Origin: Ignavibacteriaceae bacterium
GTDB taxonomy: Bacteria; Bacteroidota; Ignavibacteria; Ignavibacteriales; Ignavibacteriaceae
Reading direction: 5' to 3'
Length of the DNA stretch: 8,691 bases
Assembly (NCBI GenBank): GCA_026193755.1
Contig: JAPHUI010000061.1
Span: 1-8,691 of the forward strand
The translations under genes and the position numbers were made by a program. Shown in pieces: positions 1 to 7,407 of the stretch. The notes below the pieces were generated by a model. The model ran no database searches, was not told the DNA's origin, and saw only the letters and a list, made by a program, of their open reading frames with translations. How positions within the stretch are numbered: position 1 is the stretch's first letter; every line of letters starts with the position of its first letter.

Positions 1-230
1 GTATGGGAGATAAAATTCTCATTTCCATCATTCTCATACCAGGCAATTTTATCATCAAAAACAGAAGCAGAAAGTACATCCACATCCCCGTCTCCGTCCA
101 CATCCACCGCATAAACATCTTCGGCGGCTTTCGCATCAGTTGTGATTGTATGGGGTATAAATTGCACTTGAGGAAAAATTTTGGGGGTCAGACTAAAAAC
201 AATTATTAACAGAACTGAATAGACTTTCAT
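1..230 (-). CDS. Secreted VCBS/FG-GAP repeat protein, N-terminal fragment
   Basis: The reading frame starts at ATG 230-228 and stays open to the left edge, giving 76 complete codons; the rest of the gene lies outside the window. Residues 1-20 look like a Sec signal peptide: a basic start (MKVYS), a hydrophobic LLIIVF core, and probable cleavage near FPQ. The mature part then shows a classic calcium-binding repeat, DVDGDGDVD at residues 43-51, followed by VLSAS and KIAWYENDGN (61-70). This is the pattern of VCBS/FG-GAP repeats, which fold into beta-propeller blades in extracellular proteins. The start is supported by an AGGAGG sequence just upstream. The molecular role is unknown; a secreted or surface binding protein, possibly with a C-terminal sorting tail, is inferred. 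The 229-bp gap separates it from the moxR operon, so it probably has its own promoter. The family call is good, but the full architecture cannot be seen. Confidence 0.85.
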   Translation of the reverse strand, partial: MKVYSVLLIIVFSLTPKIFPQVQFIPHTITTDAKAAEDVYAVDVDGDGDVDVLSASVFDDKIAWYENDGNENFISH

Positions 231-459
231 AATCCCTCCTAAAGATTAAAATAAAACATAAACATATCTTAACCTACACCTTGGGGGAAGCACAATATTC
301 TGAAAGGAATTTTTAGAGTAACGGTATTCTACACGTTTCTCCTAAGGGGTAAAACCACTTTAATAAATTTGCAAAAATTTCGCTTAATAAGAAAGCAACT
401 TTTGGTGAATGGCATATAAAAGGAATGGACTTCGTGCTTTTTAAAGCATCAGAGAAATA
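231..459. other. Intergenic region between moxR and the VCBS gene
   Basis: I see no convincing gene in these 229 bp. The region is AT-rich and should hold the promoter of the VCBS gene. A loose match to the Bacteroidota -7 box (TAnnTTTG) is TATGTTTA on the minus strand at 266-259, about 28 nt before the ATG. The nearest upstream TTG is too far away (26 nt), so it is only a weak candidate. A small inverted repeat, TGCTTT/AAAGCA at 435-448, sits just after the moxR stop codon. With a 2-nt loop and no following U-run, it is a poor terminator. Confidence 0.4.
235..240 (-). promoter_or_regulatory. Strong Shine-Dalgarno site for the VCBS gene
   Basis: The minus strand reads AGGAGG, then GATT, then ATG at 230. 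The match to the anti-Shine-Dalgarno sequence is full-length with a short 4-nt spacer. It fixes the start of the edge-truncated gene and is the strongest ribosome binding site in the window. Confidence 0.7.
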
Positions 460-1458
460 CTAAACTTCCTTACTCAACTTCTCAATAACATCAAGAGATT
501 TTATCCCATCGGCTTCAGCACTGAAGTTAGTGATGATCCTGTGACGGAGAACGGGAAGCATTGCAAGTTTAACATCATCAATATTGGGCGAATATCTTCC
601 CTGGATAACAGCACGGGTTTTAGATGAAAGTATCATATATTGGGATGCTCTCGGACCGGCACCCCAGGTAATCCAGTCTTTTATAAATTGAGGTGAGTTT
701 CCATTTGTCGGACGGGTCATGTTTGCGACTTTAACTGCAAACTCAACTACGTTATCAGCAACGGGAACTTTTCTAACAAGATCCTGAAATTCAATTATTT
801 CATTTGCATTTAAAACTTTTTCAAGTTTTGCTTTGTATTCGCTGGTAGTTGTTTCAACTATCCTAATTTCCTCTTTATAGGAAGGATAATCGAGCCAAAG
901 ATTAAACATAAACCGGTCAAGCTGTGCTTCCGGTAAAGGGTAAGTTCCCTCCTGCTCAATCGGGTTTTGTGTTGCTAGAACAAAAAATGGCTGAGGTAAT
1001 TGATATTTTACTCCTGCGGCGGTTACATTGTATTCCTGCATTGCTTCAAGCAGAGCTGCCTGGGTTTTTGGAGGAGTTCTATTAATTTCATCAGCAAGAA
1101 TAATATTTGCGAAGATTGGTCCGGAAATAAATTTAAAATTTCTTTTTTTGGATACTGCATCCTCTTCAATTATTTCTGTGCCGGTAATATCGCTTGGCAT
1201 TAAATCGGGTGTAAACTGAATCCTGCTGAACTTTAAATCCAGTACCTCCGAAAGGGTTTTTATAAGAAGGGTTTTTGCGAGCCCCGGAACTCCAACCAGC
1301 AAACAATGTCCTCTCGAGAAAAGTGAAATTAAAAGCTGGTCGATTATTTCATCCTGACCAACAATCACTTTGGCAATTTCGGATTTAACCTGTTTTATTT
1401 TTTCTGAAAGCTTTTCTACAAGCTCAACATCTTTTGTTCCGGCTGAATTTTCTCTCAA
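460..1458 (-). CDS. MoxR-family AAA+ ATPase
   Basis: This 332-aa protein is a cytoplasmic MoxR-type AAA+ ATPase, a chaperone-like machine that uses ATP to remodel or activate partner proteins. Visible motifs in order are Walker A GVPGLAKT (56-63), Walker B IILADEINR (119-127), the MoxR signature around ATQNPIEQEGTYPLPEAQ (162-179) with the DRF arginine (R182), and sensor-2 GPRAS (268-272). A C-terminal helical lid follows (about 240-330). Length is normal for the family. The start is TTG at 1458-1456: no ATG or GTG is available between the upstream in-frame stop and residue M87, and an AAGGAA site lies 7 nt before it. It follows the surA-like gene by 23 bp, so it is probably the last gene of the parvulin operon. 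DUF58 or VWA partner genes, usual next to moxR, are absent downstream within the window. The family call is firm; the target is unknown. Confidence 0.93.
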   Translation of the reverse strand: MRENSAGTKDVELVEKLSEKIKQVKSEIAKVIVGQDEIIDQLLISLFSRGHCLLVGVPGLAKTLLIKTLSEVLDLKFSRIQFTPDLMPSDITGTEIIEEDAVSKKRNFKFISGPIFANIILADEINRTPPKTQAALLEAMQEYNVTAAGVKYQLPQPFFVLATQNPIEQEGTYPLPEAQLDRFMFNLWLDYPSYKEEIRIVETTTSEYKAKLEKVLNANEIIEFQDLVRKVPVADNVVEFAVKVANMTRPTNGNSPQFIKDWITWGAGPRASQYMILSSKTRAVIQGRYSPNIDDVKLAMLPVLRHRIITNFSAEADGIKSLDVIEKLSKEV

Positions 1459-1465
1459 ATCTTAT

Positions 1466-1471
1466 TTCCTT
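1466..1471 (-). promoter_or_regulatory. Ribosome binding site supporting the TTG start of moxR
   Basis: AAGGAA on the minus strand lies 7 nt before TTG 1458-1456. The in-frame stop TAA at 1473-1471 overlaps this site, so the coding frame cannot begin further upstream. The only other option is a very rare ATT codon directly before the TTG. Confidence 0.6.
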
Positions 1472-1481
1472 ATTACTTTAT

Positions 1482-2756
1482 TTAAAGCCTGACTTCCCAA
1501 TAAATTTTATCTTTGAGAGTGGCTAACCATTTATCGTACTGCTTTTGTTTTTTGTATTCATCGGCAAGCTTTTTTAGCTCTGGATAATCTTCTTCCAGAC
1601 TTGCAGGATGCTGCGGAATTCTTGATTTCAGATATACGATGTGATAACCATAATTACCCTGCCCGTAATCTATTCTCTTGGGAAAGCTGATTTCACCTTC
1701 TTTAAGTTTAGAAACAGCATCAAGCAAATTTTTATCAAGCTGATTGATGTAGAATGTACCCAGGTCGCCGGAGAAAGGTGCAGTTTCTTTATCCTCGCTG
1801 TATTTTTTAGCATAGTATTGAAATGTATTCGTTCCGTTTACAATGCTGTCTCTTAACTCAGTCAGGAATGTAATCGTTTCAAGATCTGCGTTTTCATCCG
1901 TTTTAAACTTAAACAGAATATGACGTGTATGAATTGATTCTCCTCTTCTTTCCAGCAATTGAATAATGTGATACCCAATTGGAGTTTCAACAATATCGGA
2001 TATCTGACCTTCTTCTAATGCAAAAGCCGCAGCTTCAAACTCCGGATAGAAAACACCTTTTTTAACAAAGCCGAGATCCCCACCAAATGCTTTGCTGCCC
2101 GGATCTTCAGAATATTTTTTCGCCATTTCCTCAAAGCTTGCACCTTGTTTTATGGAATCAAGCACTGCTTGTGCAAAATCACGGTATTGTTTTTTAAGCC
2201 TGTCTGTCGTTTTCGGATTTCTGAAGATATGATATATTCTCAGTTTTTCCGGAATCATCCCAAGGCTGTCTTTATATGTTTCATAAAACTCTTCTACTTC
2301 ACGGCGGGATGCTTCAACCGGAGTAAAATTCTTTTCGCGCAAACGCTGAACCATAAGGTTTTTGCGTACATCTTCGCGTAATTCTCTTTTTATTTTTTCA
2401 ATGGTCATTCCATACATGTTTTCAATATTTGCAATTGATCCATATTGCTGTTGCAAAACATTAATCTGGTAATCAATCCGTTGAGTAATTTCTTCATCGG
2501 TAACTGTTATGGAATCGAGCTCTGCCTGCGCATAGACCAGCTTTTCATCTATCATAGAGTTGAGAATTTGTCTCTTCAACTCGGGTGATTTTGGATCCAG
2601 CTTGCGCTGTGAAGCATAGAGCGATACCTGAAAATCGAGTTCACTTTGCAAAATAATTTCGTTATCAACGACTGCTACAATTTTATCAATTACCTCTTCC
2701 TGAGCAAATAGATAACTTGTGAGCAAAACCAATAAGCTTAGAATTCTAAAAATCAT
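1482..2756 (-). CDS. SurA-like periplasmic chaperone / peptidyl-prolyl isomerase
   Basis: This 424-aa protein has the SurA layout. It has a signal peptide (1-18, LLVLLTSYLFA then Q) and an N-terminal SurA-type chaperone domain (about 22-165, opening with VIDKIVAVVDNEII). Two parvulin domains follow, at about 172-271 and 276-378, then a C-terminal tail ending in a beta strand (KIYWEVRL). Parvulin 1 has H176, GGDLGF (225-230) and GYHII (261-265). Parvulin 2 has RHILF (278-282), SGDLG (329-333) and GYHIVYL (370-376). Both keep the paired histidines of active parvulins. SurA escorts unfolded beta-barrel proteins across the periplasm to the BAM machinery; the same role is inferred here. The ATG lies 6 nt after the stop of the upstream lipoprotein gene and has no recognisable Shine-Dalgarno sequence, which suggests translational coupling. 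I leave the symbol blank because this operon encodes several paralogues and orthology to surA is not proven. Confidence 0.9.
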   Translation of the reverse strand: MIFRILSLLVLLTSYLFAQEEVIDKIVAVVDNEIILQSELDFQVSLYASQRKLDPKSPELKRQILNSMIDEKLVYAQAELDSITVTDEEITQRIDYQINVLQQQYGSIANIENMYGMTIEKIKRELREDVRKNLMVQRLREKNFTPVEASRREVEEFYETYKDSLGMIPEKLRIYHIFRNPKTTDRLKKQYRDFAQAVLDSIKQGASFEEMAKKYSEDPGSKAFGGDLGFVKKGVFYPEFEAAAFALEEGQISDIVETPIGYHIIQLLERRGESIHTRHILFKFKTDENADLETITFLTELRDSIVNGTNTFQYYAKKYSEDKETAPFSGDLGTFYINQLDKNLLDAVSKLKEGEISFPKRIDYGQGNYGYHIVYLKSRIPQHPASLEEDYPELKKLADEYKKQKQYDKWLATLKDKIYWEVRL

Positions 2757-2762
2757 ATTAAT

Positions 2763-3596
2763 TCAATTGTTAATTTCTATTTCGTTTTTTGTAAATAAAT
2801 CATTAATGTAATCTTCAACATTCAATTCAGCGAGTGCAGATAGATACCTTTTCCGAACTTCCCTTTTCACCGCATTAAATGGTGGAATTGTCTGAGCAAA
2901 ATATTTATCCAAAAGTTGCACAACTGTATAATAACCCCTGTCATCAGAAATGACAATGCTAATTTCCAGTGGGTAAAGACCTTCCAGAATACGTAATAAC
3001 TTAGAAGGATAAATATCTTGTTCAGGTAGCAGAATCTCATTAGCCATGTTCAACAAAGATGTATCTTTTGCAAATTTATCTGCAGCTTGTTTCCAATCGC
3101 TTGAAATAACTTCGGTTCGGAATTGTACTGCAGTATTTTTATCTAAAAAATTTACCCGGTTTAAAAAATAAGAGTTGAATGGCAGCCTGAAGCTGGTTTG
3201 ATTCTCATTATAATAATTTTCTAGGTCCTCATTTGTGTAGACTTGTATTGAAGAGTTACTAAACTTTTCTAATAAAATTGCTGCTGCTAATTCTCGTTTA
3301 GAGTTTTCAATGTTTTTTTTGAAGCTTTTAGTATCAGTTATGCCTTGTTTAACGGCTTCCTGATAAAGTACTTCCCGGCGTACCCAGCTCTTTATTATAG
3401 ATGATCTGCTTTTTTCAGAAACAAATTGAGAGTCAATTAATTCTGAAACGTCTTCCTCAGTAAGATAAGAACCATTGACCCTTGCAACGTACGAAGCGGG
3501 TTTTGAAGGTTCATTACACGCATAAAGGAGAAAAAGAGGGAATATTATTCCCTCAATTATCAGTTTCCTGCTTAAACGCATCTTCGAGCTTATCAT
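2763..3596 (-). CDS. Lipoprotein with degenerate SurA/parvulin-like fold
   Basis: This 277-aa protein begins with a lipoprotein signal: a basic start, a hydrophobic stretch and the lipobox LYAC with C27, its only cysteine. Residues 35-115 resemble a SurA/PpiD N-terminal domain (YVARVNGSYLTEEDV and following helices). Residues 122-232 match a parvulin in outline, including YYNENQTSFRLP (128-139) and a final strand GYYTVVQLLDK (221-231). The catalytic features are gone: there is no SHIL-type strand, no GGDLG loop, and no histidine in the whole protein. Residues 237-277 form the usual C-terminal helices. It is therefore probably a membrane-anchored, non-catalytic chaperone or scaffold; that role is inferred. 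The start at 3596 overlaps the upstream gene by 44 nt. A second ATG at 3581 gives a shorter, more typical signal peptide and a 29-nt overlap, and neither start has a clear ribosome site. Position +2 after the cysteine is Asn. Confidence 0.8.
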   Translation of the reverse strand: MISSKMRLSRKLIIEGIIFPLFLLYACNEPSKPASYVARVNGSYLTEEDVSELIDSQFVSEKSRSSIIKSWVRREVLYQEAVKQGITDTKSFKKNIENSKRELAAAILLEKFSNSSIQVYTNEDLENYYNENQTSFRLPFNSYFLNRVNFLDKNTAVQFRTEVISSDWKQAADKFAKDTSLLNMANEILLPEQDIYPSKLLRILEGLYPLEISIVISDDRGYYTVVQLLDKYFAQTIPPFNAVKREVRKRYLSALAELNVEDYINDLFTKNEIEINN

Positions 3597-5541
3597 AATA
3601 GATTTGTGGCTTATATCGATTCTCCAGACTTGTTATATAATCATTCTCCAGCTTTTTACTAAGCATTTCCTGGTATTCACCTGATACTTCAGCCTTGGCT
3701 TCCTCATAGGTCTTCAACCTTGCCGGCTGCCGGTCGTTAAGTTTAAAGATTGCATAACCGCCGGCAAAAACTTCGGGCTTGGTATAGGTACCAACATCAG
3801 AAATTTTGTTAGCTTCTATGTAAAAGTCATTAAAGTCGACGTCTTTCAGCTCGTAGTATCCTTTGTCTTTCTTCTTTGCTATTCTTTCTGTGTATAGTGC
3901 CGCAATAGAATCAAATGCTGCACCATTGTTTAGCATATCATAATATTTATTTATCAGCGAATCTTTAGTTGAGAAAATTTCGCTAAAGCTGATTCTCTCA
4001 GGCCAGGAATATTTTTCCTTGTTTTCATTCCAATAATTATAAACATCCGCACTGTCCATCTTTACCTTATTCCAGACTTCCTCTTCCTGTATCTTAAAAA
4101 TGAAAATGCCGTCTCTATAATCATCCATCAATTGGGCAAACTCAGGATCAGTCTTATCCAAATTCATAGCTTCTTCTTCAAGCAGCATATCTTCCGCAAG
4201 GACGTTTATAGCGTTTCTAACTTCTGCTTCTTTGTCCATTTGTTTACCGGTGACCTTGGAATTGTGAGTTGCCATATCAAGAAAATTACCGATAGTGATA
4301 TCTTTATCCGCATAAGTGAATAATACATTATCAGCTATTTCATCAAATTTTGGATGAACCATTCCGAATCTTAATGAGTCACTATTATCTATAAAAAGCT
4401 TCAACACATTTTCATCTATTGCGAAGTTATATTTTTTCTTTAGAGAATCAATCAGTGCATCATGTTCGTGCTGGTATCTTTGCTTGTTGAAAATGGTTTT
4501 CAGATTCTCAACTTCAGATTCGAATGGCTGGGTATCCATCTTATCGGTAAGCTTAATTATGTGGTAACCGAAATTACTTTGAATGACGTTAGAGATTTCA
4601 CCAATATCCATATTAAAAGCAGCTTCATCAAATTCCTTAACCATCATTCTTCTCTCAAAATAACCAAGATCTCCACCTTTATCTTTTGTTCCAGTATCAT
4701 CTGAATACTTTTCAGCCATTTCTTCAAATGAGGCGCCAGCTTTTAACTCAGCGAGTATAGAATCAGCGGTTGCCTTTGCAGCTGCAGAATCTATTTTCCC
4801 TTCAGCATTTTGATAAGTAATTAGGATATGACTGGCTTTTATCTTTGGATACCGATGCTGTCTCACCGTCACTTTTATAAGGTGATATCCGAACCTGGTT
4901 TTTACAATACCCGGATAAACCTCTCCTGCTTTCAATGTATACAGTGCATCTTCAAATTCATAAGGAAGTAAGCCAGCTGTGATATAATAAATATCTCCGC
5001 CGTTAACCGCAGAGAATTTATCATCCGAGTATTTTGCTGCCATCTCTTCGAATGAGGCGCCATTCTTGATACTGTCTAATATAGCCTGAACTTTTTCCTT
5101 CGCTGCTTCCTCACCCGTTGAATCGGGTCGTATCATAATATGACTTACTCTGAATTCCTCTTTTCTTCTATCGTAAAGCTGCTTAATTCCCGGTTCATTA
5201 ATCTTCTTTTCAATTATGTATGAAACACCAACCTGTTTCTGGTAATCTTTCAGCTCATTCATCAAATCGGGATCTCTATCATAAGCTCTTACATATGCAT
5301 CACGTAATTTCATTCTGAATTTAACGTAAAGATCAAGAAAGTTTTTATAATCCAATATATCCTGTTTCATTGCATTTTCCCAACCACCAACATTCTTGGC
5401 GTAGGCATGCTCAAATTCATCAAGAGTTATATCGTATTTTCCAAACTCAGCTACAACTTCCTGAGCATAAACATTAAGAAAAGAAATTATATAAAATGAA
5501 AAAATGAAAAGGGAAAGTTTAAAAAGACGATTTAGTTGCAT
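3553..5541 (-). CDS. Periplasmic peptidyl-prolyl isomerase with two parvulin domains
   Basis: This 662-aa exported protein starts with a signal peptide (1-26, ending NVYA then QE). A helical N-terminal chaperone-like segment (about 28-125) is followed by two parvulin (PPIC-type) domains. Domain 1 spans about 131-226, with RVSHIMI (131-137), GGDIYY (181-186) and FGYHLIKV (217-224). Domain 2 spans about 235-333, with KASHILI (235-241), GGDLGYF (289-295) and FGYHIIKL (324-331). Both repeat the helix GASFEEMA. The remaining 330 residues are mostly helical and include a third, worn parvulin-like unit at about 514-604 that has no histidine. Parvulins speed proline cis-trans isomerisation and assist folding of envelope proteins. 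It heads the operon: an AGGAG sits 10 nt before the ATG, and the upstream gene is closed off by a hairpin. The next gene overlaps its end. The domain call is secure; clients are unknown. PpiD-like is an alternative label, but here the N-terminus looks cleavable rather than a membrane anchor. Confidence 0.9.
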   Translation of the reverse strand: MQLNRLFKLSLFIFSFYIISFLNVYAQEVVAEFGKYDITLDEFEHAYAKNVGGWENAMKQDILDYKNFLDLYVKFRMKLRDAYVRAYDRDPDLMNELKDYQKQVGVSYIIEKKINEPGIKQLYDRRKEEFRVSHIMIRPDSTGEEAAKEKVQAILDSIKNGASFEEMAAKYSDDKFSAVNGGDIYYITAGLLPYEFEDALYTLKAGEVYPGIVKTRFGYHLIKVTVRQHRYPKIKASHILITYQNAEGKIDSAAAKATADSILAELKAGASFEEMAEKYSDDTGTKDKGGDLGYFERRMMVKEFDEAAFNMDIGEISNVIQSNFGYHIIKLTDKMDTQPFESEVENLKTIFNKQRYQHEHDALIDSLKKKYNFAIDENVLKLFIDNSDSLRFGMVHPKFDEIADNVLFTYADKDITIGNFLDMATHNSKVTGKQMDKEAEVRNAINVLAEDMLLEEEAMNLDKTDPEFAQLMDDYRDGIFIFKIQEEEVWNKVKMDSADVYNYWNENKEKYSWPERISFSEIFSTKDSLINKYYDMLNNGAAFDSIAALYTERIAKKKDKGYYELKDVDFNDFYIEANKISDVGTYTKPEVFAGGYAIFKLNDRQPARLKTYEEAKAEVSGEYQEMLSKKLENDYITSLENRYKPQIYYDKLEDAFKQETDN

Positions 5542-5614
5542 TTTGCATATTCTCCTACAAATTTCTGAAAATTTAGCTGAGAATGTTAGGGATAGTGGAT
5601 CTGAAAATCAAGGG
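5542..5614 (-). promoter_or_regulatory. Probable promoter and leader region of the parvulin-moxR operon
   Basis: This short stretch between the hairpin and the first operon gene must hold the promoter if the hairpin terminates upstream transcription. On the minus strand it contains TAAATTTT, one base off the Bacteroidota -7 consensus TAnnTTTG, but no TTG at the right distance, so I cannot place the promoter exactly. The visible translation signal is AGGAG at 5556-5552. Confidence 0.35.
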
Positions 5615-5663
5615 AATTTATACCTGACCCGACAGTATTATCAGTCGGATCAGGTATTAAATT
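5615..5663 (-). terminator. Stem-loop after the subtilase gene, probable terminator
   Basis: The core stem pairs 5621-5633 with 5644-5656 (TACCTGATCCGAC on the minus strand against GTCGGGTCAGGTA) around a 10-nt loop. The single non-Watson-Crick position is a U-G wobble in the minus-strand RNA, but would be a C-A mismatch in the plus-strand RNA. The stem can be extended by six A-T pairs, 5615-5620 with 5658-5663, if 5657 is bulged. It begins right after the protease stop codon. There is no long U-run after it, so termination may be imperfect or the hairpin may act in mRNA stability. Confidence 0.65.
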
Positions 5664-5664
5664 T

Positions 5665-7407
5665 TTATTTGAGGAGTGAAATTTTAAGCGTTTTCTGATA
5701 ATTATTTGCAACCATTTTAACTAAATATATACCGCTCGCTAAACCATTTCCGTTGAATTCCAGTTCTTTCGTTCCCGGATTCATTTCTTCATTAAAAAGT
5801 ACTGTTATTTCACGTCCAAGTAAATCATAAAGAGCCAACTTAACCAGGGATCTTTCGGGTACTGAAAAACGGATTTTTGTAGATGGATTAAACGGATTAG
5901 GAAAATTCTGAAGAACGTAAAAATCTTCAGGAACTTTATTGTTTTTATCCGAATTTGTTACTAGAGATTGAACTGCTGCATAAGTATTTATTATTCCCCA
6001 GCCATAAAGGTTATCCGGATTGTTGCCTTGTGAAGCGGTACTCTTAAGTAAAGCACTTAATTGCATCGGCGTTAAACTTGGATCCGCTTGCAATATGAGT
6101 GCCGCAGCTCCGGCCATTAATGGACAACTATAGGAAGTACCACTTCCATTAGTATAACAACTGTTATTGTTGCGACAAGCAACATAATTGTTCGAGCCCA
6201 TTGCCATAAGATCGGGCTTTATTCTTCCGTCAACTGTAGGACCCACGCTGCTGAAACTTGATCTTGAACCACTGCTGCTCACAGAACCAGCCGCAATCAC
6301 ACTATCACCATCAGCAGGTGCACCAAGTGTATTATGGTTTATATTATTACCATTATTACCAGCAGAGTTCACGACAAATATCCCAAGATAGACTGCATAA
6401 TCAGCTCCATTAGTTATACGCGCAGTATTTCCATCCATATCTTCCCACGTATAATTAAACCCAACCGAATCATCAAATTCAAGATAACTTAGTGAAGTTG
6501 ATGTTACATCCACACCCATATTATCTGCCCATTCCATCGCAGCAATCCAATTATCTTCTTCTATTGGTGATTCGCTGTTAATGTCTTCTGTTCTGGCAAG
6601 AATAAAGTCAGCATCAAAAGCAGGACCTATAAGTTGACCTTCATAGAAACCACCGATCAACGAGAGAGTATTAGTTCCGTGCCGACCTAATCCTACATTA
6701 CCATTTTCCACATCAGAGTCACCATCTACAAAATCCCAGGTTGCTATAACATTCATTGAGCTAAAAACTTGGTGAGTAGTCCAGCGATCGAATCCTGCAT
6801 CCATCAAACAGATTGTAACACCTGTACCAGTATAGCCAAGATCGTGAACCTGGGGAACAGTAATCTGGTTCAACTGGGTAAATGACTGACCGTAATCGAA
6901 AGAGTTTGTACCTTTGGGTTTTTCTAAATTTTGATTTAATTCTTCAGGATTTTCATTCAGCGATTCCTCATTATCTTTCCTAAATCGGTAAACAATATCA
7001 AGCTGCTTTACAAAAGGCAGGTCGGCAATCTGAACAAGCTCGGATTTTGTAGCCCAGCCACTCACTCCATTAAACCACTTTGTTTTTTGTTTCACCTGAA
7101 TACCATTCGCTTTTATTTGCTCAATATAACTCTGGTTAACCGGAAGATCTCTCTCACTGATAAGTTTATCTTCACTTAAAACTTTTGCGCGTCGTTTAAG
7201 CGATTTTTCACTTACAATTTTGGTAGGATCACTAAAGTATTTTTGAACATCACTGCCTTTATCAGTAAAGAAAATCCAAACTAATAATTTTTCGGATTGA
7301 TTAGAGTTGCTGATAACAGCATTTAGCTGAGGCGTGAATTTCTCCAATGATGATTGAGCAAACACAACTCCGGCAAACAATATAAGAGTAACAATTAAAT
7401 AGCGCAT
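5665..7407 (-). CDS. Secreted S8 (subtilisin-like) serine protease with type IX sorting tail
   Basis: This 580-aa secreted protease has a signal peptide (1-17, GVVFA then Q), a propeptide (about 20-145, with LLVWIFFTDKG and SEKSLKRRAKV) and a Glu/Asn-rich linker (147-166). The peptidase domain follows (about 185-482). The triad is visible as D203 in LMDAGFD, H243 in GRHGTN and S425 in GTSYSCPLMAG; N351 in SAGNNG supplies the oxyanion hole. Residues 498-580 are a beta-sandwich sorting tail starting VLQNFPNPFNPST, containing LYDLLGREI, and ending in basic KTLKISLLK. Such tails direct export through the type IX system and are often removed at the surface. C411 and C417 could form a small disulphide loop. 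An AAGGA lies 6 nt before the ATG. It lies 36 bp after metG with no terminator visible between, so read-through from metG is possible. Substrate is unknown; all catalytic residues are present. Confidence 0.94.
   Translation of the reverse strand: MRYLIVTLILFAGVVFAQSSLEKFTPQLNAVISNSNQSEKLLVWIFFTDKGSDVQKYFSDPTKIVSEKSLKRRAKVLSEDKLISERDLPVNQSYIEQIKANGIQVKQKTKWFNGVSGWATKSELVQIADLPFVKQLDIVYRFRKDNEESLNENPEELNQNLEKPKGTNSFDYGQSFTQLNQITVPQVHDLGYTGTGVTICLMDAGFDRWTTHQVFSSMNVIATWDFVDGDSDVENGNVGLGRHGTNTLSLIGGFYEGQLIGPAFDADFILARTEDINSESPIEEDNWIAAMEWADNMGVDVTSTSLSYLEFDDSVGFNYTWEDMDGNTARITNGADYAVYLGIFVVNSAGNNGNNINHNTLGAPADGDSVIAAGSVSSSGSRSSFSSVGPTVDGRIKPDLMAMGSNNYVACRNNNSCYTNGSGTSYSCPLMAGAAALILQADPSLTPMQLSALLKSTASQGNNPDNLYGWGIINTYAAVQSLVTNSDKNNKVPEDFYVLQNFPNPFNPSTKIRFSVPERSLVKLALYDLLGREITVLFNEEMNPGTKELEFNGNGLASGIYLVKMVANNYQKTLKISLLK

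Noticed and set aside
3..209. Plus-strand open frame of 68 codons at the left edge
   Set aside because: It is antisense to the VCBS gene, whose frame has a signal peptide, DGDGD repeat and a strong ribosome site; the plus-strand product has no recognisable feature.
350..400. TTG-N16-AATTTTTG as a Bacteroidota-type promoter on the minus strand
   Set aside because: The -7 box has a mismatch in its TA and the spacer is shorter than the usual 19-21 nt.
329..415. Minus-strand small frame of 28 codons (starts MPFTKSCF) in the gap before the VCBS gene
   Set aside because: It has no ribosome binding site and no recognisable domain, and a frame of this length is expected by chance.
435..448. Inverted repeat TGCTTT/AAAGCA after moxR as a terminator
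   Set aside because: The stem is six mostly A-T pairs with a 2-nt loop and no following U-run, too weak to claim.
4718..5076. Repeated DNA segments near 4718-4753 and 5041-5076
   Set aside because: Both encode the same ASFEEMA helix of the two parvulin domains, so the likeness reflects domain duplication and not a mobile or regulatory repeat.
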